A DNA stretch of 8,724 nucleotides from positions 1 through 8,724 of the forward strand of contig PFTQ01000063.1 of NCBI GenBank assembly GCA_002789635.1. Reading direction: 5' to 3'. This DNA is from Candidatus Aenigmarchaeota archaeon CG_4_9_14_3_um_filter_37_18 (GTDB lineage: Archaea > Aenigmatarchaeota > Aenigmatarchaeia > CG10238-14). Numbering within the stretch: position 1 is the stretch's first letter; each line of letters opens with the position of its first letter. Below, piece by piece: positions 5,575-8,724 of the stretch. The notes below the pieces were generated by a model. That model had not been told where the DNA came from. It saw only the letters and a program-made list of their open reading frames with translations, and made no database searches. The translations under genes and the position numbers were made by a program.

Positions 5575-6708
5575 ATGAATAAAATGATTACACTAGCTTT
5601 AGTTTTAGCATTGATGCCAGCTTTAATGGCAAGCGTATTTGCAGGAAACCAGTTTACAATTGATGTTGAAACAGGATACACAGACCCATATCCAGTAGAG
5701 CCAGGGCAGAATTTTTTGCTGTCTCTTCAAGTAAACAACAAAGGAACAGAAAAGGTTGATGCAGCCTATATAGAATTGGACCCAGTATATCCGTTCACAG
5801 TATTGGAAAATGCAAGGAAAAGCGCCAGTGATTTGGGGGGAGGAGGGAAAAAGATAGTCGAATATAAGATGTTCGTGGATTCATCTGCGATATCAACAGT
5901 ATATGAAATACCAGTCAAGGTAGTGTACGGCTCACTATCAACAGTGACAAAGAGTGTCCTTGTAAGAGTTCAGGGCACGCCCCAATTCGAGATAATAGAT
6001 GTAAAAACGAATGAAATAAATCCAGGAGACAGGGAGTCTTTGAATATTCAAGTTGAAAACACCGGCACAGGAACCGCAAAAAAAATGACAGCAACATTTA
6101 CATCAAGCTCTGAGATGATTAAGCCTATTTTCTCTGGAGGAAGCGTCTATATTAATGAATTTGGAATAGGAAAGAAAGAATGGCTTAAGTTTGATGTTCT
6201 TGTAGATCAGGATGCAGAATACGGAGTGTATACAGGGGCTGTTGCATTGAAATACAATGATGAGTCTGGAACAAACCACACAAACACATACAACATTGGC
6301 ATACTTATAAGCGGCGAGCCTAGGTTTGATGTTGTAAAATCTGAAATAAATGCAAAAACCAGAGAGCTGGAAATTGAAGTGATAGATTCTGGCACAGCAA
6401 AAGGCGTTGCGATAAGGGGAGAGCTTTGGGTTAATGATAAATTGATTGACACAGATTATGTGACCCAAATCAAGATAGACAAAAAATCCACTCTTAAATT
6501 CAACGCCCCAGTAAAAGAGACCACAGGCGTGCTTAAGCTGTATTACAAAGGGCCGGATAACAAGGAATTTGCACAGGAAGAAAAAATAGCATGGAAACCT
6601 ATTGGGGGCGCAAATACAATATTGCTTTTAGTCGGCGTGGCTGCAACTGTTCTATTGATCTGGAAAAAGCCATGGAGAAAAATAAAGTTGTTTAAAAAGA
6701 AGAAGTGA
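5575..6708 (+). CDS. Secreted, C-terminally anchored protein with Ig-like (COG1361/CARDB-like) repeats
   Basis: The protein has 377 residues from ATG 5575. Residues 1-23 are a signal peptide (MNKMITLALVLALMPALMAS, then VFA, cleavage before GN). Three Ig-like beta-sandwich domains follow, about 25-135, 136-247 and 248-336. The first two show the COG1361/NEW3 pattern: VEPGQNFLLSLQVNNKGTE and INPGDRESLNIQVENTGTGT. Residues 346-363 are a membrane helix, followed by a strongly basic cytoplasmic tail (KKPWRKIKLFKKKK). The bulk therefore faces outward. A sequon occurs at N234-H-T. It is the last gene of the PadR/MacB operon, where a bacterial MacA-type adaptor would stand, but it has no lipoyl or hairpin domain, so the similarity is positional. 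It may gather substrate, contact the permease core, or link the transporter to the S-layer. These roles are inferred. Confidence 0.85.
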   Translation: MNKMITLALVLALMPALMASVFAGNQFTIDVETGYTDPYPVEPGQNFLLSLQVNNKGTEKVDAAYIELDPVYPFTVLENARKSASDLGGGGKKIVEYKMFVDSSAISTVYEIPVKVVYGSLSTVTKSVLVRVQGTPQFEIIDVKTNEINPGDRESLNIQVENTGTGTAKKMTATFTSSSEMIKPIFSGGSVYINEFGIGKKEWLKFDVLVDQDAEYGVYTGAVALKYNDESGTNHTNTYNIGILISGEPRFDVVKSEINAKTRELEIEVIDSGTAKGVAIRGELWVNDKLIDTDYVTQIKIDKKSTLKFNAPVKETTGVLKLYYKGPDNKEFAQEEKIAWKPIGGANTILLLVGVAATVLLIWKKPWRKIKLFKKKK

Positions 6709-6724
6709 TTTTTTAACTTCTTCT
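6698..6724. terminator. Inverted repeat spanning two convergent stop codons, possible two-way terminator
   Basis: AGAAGAAGT (6698-6706) and ACTTCTTCT (6716-6724) form a perfect 9-bp stem with a 9-base loop. The loop contains six T on the plus strand, and on the minus strand the stem runs into a T5 tract. Both stop codons lie inside it. It encodes the KKK end of the Ig-like protein and the SRRS end of the ABC-2 permease, so part of the symmetry may come from coding sequence. Confidence 0.5.
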
Positions 6725-7462
6725 GCTAAACAGCCAGGAGCTGACAAACATCATAACAGCAGAGAATCCGAGAACAAAAGGCAGAGTGATGCTAATAGGT
6801 ATGCTTGAAACGCCGACAATTATGCGCCTTAGCAATTCAACAGAATAAGTCAACGGATCAATGTATGAGGCAAGCTTCAAAACAACTGGAAGGTCTTTTA
6901 TTGGGAATAAAGCTCCAGACAAGAAGAACATAGGCATTACTAAGAAATTGAATATCAGCTGAAACCCTTCAACATTATTCATCAAGGACCCAATAGATAT
7001 CCCAATGCCAACAAGCCCTATCGAAATCAGAACCATCAAAGGAAGAATTAAAGCTGCTGTCAGCAAACTCACTTTCAGCCCGACTAAAATAGCTATTATC
7101 ATTACCATTGTTCCTTGGATGAGCGCTGCAGCAACAGTCCCAAGCGCCTTCCCAAAAACTATAGACACCCTAGATACCGGAGCTATAAGCATCTCCTTCA
7201 TAAACCCCAACTCCCTGTCCCATATTATTGATATGCCGGATGAAACAGAACTGAACATTATGCTCATTGCAATAACACCTGGAGCAATAAAAGACATGTA
7301 ATCTATGCCAGACCCTATATCAATTGATGAGCGCATGCTTCCTCCAAATATCAGCAGCCAAAAAATCGGCATAACAAGCGATCCAATTATTCTCTCTTTC
7401 TGGCGGAAGTACCTGATCATTTCCCTCAGCCAAACAGTATATACAGCTTGTATATTGCTCAT
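6713..7462 (-). CDS. ABC-2 type transporter permease, DrrB-like
   Basis: The protein has 249 residues, normal for this family. An amphipathic start (MSNIQAVYTVWLREMIRYFR) leads into six predicted membrane segments, roughly 24-43, 54-76, 103-130, 133-158, 168-188 and 222-243. The segment MFFLSGALFPIKDLP followed by the DPLTYSVELLR stretch (residues 207-217) is the ABC2_membrane hallmark shared by DrrB, NodJ and related exporters. The start codon overlaps the ATPase stop by four bases (ATGA), so the two are translationally coupled and should form one exporter with two copies of each subunit. Members export drugs, lipids or polysaccharide precursors; nothing here fixes the substrate. It converges on the MacB-like operon with four bases between stop codons. 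It looks complete. Confidence 0.92.
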   Translation of the reverse strand: MSNIQAVYTVWLREMIRYFRQKERIIGSLVMPIFWLLIFGGSMRSSIDIGSGIDYMSFIAPGVIAMSIMFSSVSSGISIIWDRELGFMKEMLIAPVSRVSIVFGKALGTVAAALIQGTMVMIIAILVGLKVSLLTAALILPLMVLISIGLVGIGISIGSLMNNVEGFQLIFNFLVMPMFFLSGALFPIKDLPVVLKLASYIDPLTYSVELLRRIIVGVSSIPISITLPFVLGFSAVMMFVSSWLFSRRS

Positions 7463-8442
7463 CTTCCATGGCCTCTCATTCTAAATCCTTCGCCTCTTTT
7501 TAACTGTTCTTTTAAACCAACAGTTTCTTCCCTTATTTCTCTTCCAGTCAGCTTCAAAAAGACATCGTTTAAAGTTGGCTTTCTTATATTGGCTTCAACA
7601 ACTTCTATTTTATTTTTTCTGCATTTTTCCAGAACTTCTTCTATCTGCTTTCCTGCATTCTTAACTGACAATATGATCTGGCCGTCGAATCTTTTTGCAT
7701 CCTTGAATATTTTTAAAGCCTTGGCAACATCCCTGTCGTTTAAATCCAGAATAATTGTATCTCCGCCTAAACTGTCCTTCAATTTCTTGGATGTGTCCAG
7801 AGCTATGATTTTTCCGTGATCAATGACAGCAATCCTGTCGCACAATTCATCCGCCTCTTCCATATAATGCGTAGTCAAGAAGATTGTCATCCCGTATTCT
7901 TTTTTCAATTTGACAATATAGTCCCAGACATGCTTTCTAGTTTGCGGATCTAAGCCAAGGGTAGGCTCATCCAAAAACAAAACTTTTGGATAGTGGATCA
8001 AGCCTCTTGCTATTTCCAGCCTCCGCTGCATTCCGCCGGAAAACGTCTTAACAATTGAATTCTCTCTGTCCCTCAATTCAACTATTTCTAAAACCTGGTC
8101 TATTCTTTTTTTCCTGTCAGGGACTCCATATAATCTGGCATGAAGCTCAAGATTTTCTCTTGCTGTCAATTGGTCGTCAAGTGTCATGTCTTGAAAGACT
8201 AGCCCTATGCATTCTCTCACTTGATTATGCTGGGAAGCAATATCATAGCCGCATATTTTTCCATCGCCAGACGTCGATTTAAGCAATGTGCAAAGCATGT
8301 TTATTGTTGTTGTTTTTCCCGCGCCATTAGGGCCTAAAAAACCGAATATCTCTCCCTTCTCAACATTGAATGTAACTGAGTCTACTGCTTTGATGCCATG
8401 GCTGAAGGTTTTTGACAAATTTTTAACTTCGATTACATTCAT
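7459..8442 (-). CDS. ABC-2 exporter ATPase, DrrA/CcmA-like
   Basis: The protein has 327 residues from ATG 8442; a TTG three codons upstream is also in frame but less likely. Residues 1-215 are the nucleotide-binding domain: Walker A GPNGAGKTT (37-45), Q84, signature FSGGMQRRLEIARGL (134-148), Walker B VLFLDE (D158, E159) with PTLGLDP, and H192 in the THYMEEADELCDRIAVID stretch. Residues 217-327 are the C-terminal domain typical of DrrA-like proteins, with KPTLNDVFLKLTGREI (288-303) matching the family's PTLEDVFLxLTG motif. A polar, basic tail ends the chain. It is first in the operon with the ABC-2 permease and drives it by ATP hydrolysis at the inner face of the membrane. TTGATATGC before the start is at best a weak ribosome site. 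Substrate unknown; efflux of a hydrophobic compound or export of a lipid-linked glycan are the usual options. Confidence 0.93.
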   Translation of the reverse strand: MNVIEVKNLSKTFSHGIKAVDSVTFNVEKGEIFGFLGPNGAGKTTTINMLCTLLKSTSGDGKICGYDIASQHNQVRECIGLVFQDMTLDDQLTARENLELHARLYGVPDRKKRIDQVLEIVELRDRENSIVKTFSGGMQRRLEIARGLIHYPKVLFLDEPTLGLDPQTRKHVWDYIVKLKKEYGMTIFLTTHYMEEADELCDRIAVIDHGKIIALDTSKKLKDSLGGDTIILDLNDRDVAKALKIFKDAKRFDGQIILSVKNAGKQIEEVLEKCRKNKIEVVEANIRKPTLNDVFLKLTGREIREETVGLKEQLKRGEGFRMRGHGR

Positions 8443-8472
8443 GCATATCAACTCATAATTGGGTTGCTGTCT

Positions 8473-8483
8473 ATTTTAATTAT
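8473..8483 (-). promoter_or_regulatory. TATA-like element of the ABC-2 exporter operon
   Basis: ATAATTAAAAT on the minus strand is centred about 36 bases before ATG 8442, predicting a start near 8452 and a leader of about 9 nt. The 80-base divergent gap is AT-rich, so the exact element is uncertain. Confidence 0.35.
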
Positions 8484-8493
8484 CCCATGAATT

Positions 8494-8501
8494 GATTTAT
8501 C
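8494..8501 (+). promoter_or_regulatory. TATA box of the partial metallopeptidase-like gene
   Basis: GATTTATC is centred 25 to 26 bases before ATG 8523, so the transcript is predicted to be leaderless. No Shine-Dalgarno sequence precedes the ATG. It lies back to back with the promoter of the ABC-2 operon. Confidence 0.45.
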
Positions 8502-8522
8502 TGTTAATTACGAAGTAGAATC

Positions 8523-8724
8523 ATGAAATTTGACCGTGCCCATGACATACAAGTTAAAGTGAACAGGATACTCTTCATTCTCGACCTCCCCCACATAGAC
8601 AGGACAAGAGTTGTATGCATGAGAAGCTGGGGGTCAAAGTCCAATGCAATAGCAAGAATATGGAGCATGCCAAGAATCTGGCAGAAAGCACTTGGAATAA
8701 AATCGCATTATGTGATTGAAGTGA
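8523..8724 (+). CDS. Putative metallopeptidase, N-terminal part, cut by window edge
   Basis: Sixty-seven codons are open from ATG 8523 to the edge; an in-frame TAA at 8505-8507 rules out a longer N-terminus. The start MKFDRAHDIQVKVNRILF and the segment VCMRSWGSKSNAIARIWSMP, then RIWQKALGI and HYVIEV, match my memory of a conserved putative metallopeptidase family of DPANN and some other archaea. In that family an HExxH zinc motif followed by a Gly-rich stretch comes shortly after this point, outside the window, so the catalytic site cannot be seen. No signal peptide or membrane helix is present, which suggests a cytoplasmic enzyme. It diverges from the ABC-2 operon and probably has its own leaderless transcript. 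If the HExxH is absent downstream the name should be dropped. Confidence 0.6.
   Translation, partial: MKFDRAHDIQVKVNRILFILDLPHIDRTRVVCMRSWGSKSNAIARIWSMPRIWQKALGIKSHYVIEV

Noticed and set aside
8476..8510. Direct repeat TTAATTA at 8476-8482 and 8504-8510 in the divergent promoter gap
   Set aside because: Seven AT-only bases repeated in an AT-rich gap are weak evidence for an operator.
1..8724. CRISPR array, tRNA, rRNA, insertion sequence or prophage module
   Set aside because: No repeat-spacer pattern, cloverleaf, rRNA motif, transposase or integrase is visible on either strand.

Overview
The window looks archaeal. It encodes a PCNA-type sliding clamp ending in FVIAPRVAED, next to a single-OB-fold protein of the RPA32/Stn1 kind. 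Several genes have BRE/TATA-type promoters placed so that transcripts would start at or very near the start codon. Genes inside operons instead carry Shine-Dalgarno sequences matching archaeal 16S rRNA (GGAGGTGA, GGGGGTG). The DNA is AT-rich. The partial gene at the right edge resembles a putative metallopeptidase family that I recall mainly from DPANN archaea (Woesearchaeota, Pacearchaeota and relatives). A DPANN-like archaeon is therefore my best guess, but this is inference and not a firm placement.

Layout. 201-1592 (+): a membrane-anchored, probably extracellular ComEC-type metallo-beta-lactamase-fold hydrolase with two threonine-rich linkers and a C-terminal lamin-tail-like domain. 1606-2685 (-): an OB-fold protein and PCNA, in that order, forming a compact replication/repair operon. 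2809-3081 (+): a 90-residue protein of unknown function with its own promoter and T-run terminator. 3241-6708 (+): a tightly packed operon of a PadR-family repressor, a MacB/FtsX-type permease, a LolD/MacB-type ATPase and a secreted, membrane-anchored protein with Ig-like (COG1361/CARDB-like) repeats. 6713-8442 (-): a second ABC exporter of the DrrA/DrrB (ABC-2) kind, convergent with the first. 8523 to the edge (+): the first 67 codons of the putative metallopeptidase.

How the genes fit together. The OB-fold protein and PCNA are likely co-translated and work at the replication fork or in repair. The PadR operon is probably self-regulated: a perfect 7-bp inverted repeat lies between its TATA box and its start codon. 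The secreted Ig-like protein takes the place a MacA-type adaptor would hold in a bacterial MacAB operon, which suggests an envelope-associated export or remodelling machine. The two ABC systems meet tail to tail across a 9-bp inverted repeat spanning both stop codons.

The least ordinary items are the surface MBL plus lamin-tail protein, the PadR/MacB/Ig-like operon with its operator, and the small orphan gene. I see no CRISPR array, tRNA, rRNA, insertion sequence or integrase. No stretch longer than 300 bases lacks a gene; the longest is the 200 bases at the left edge.
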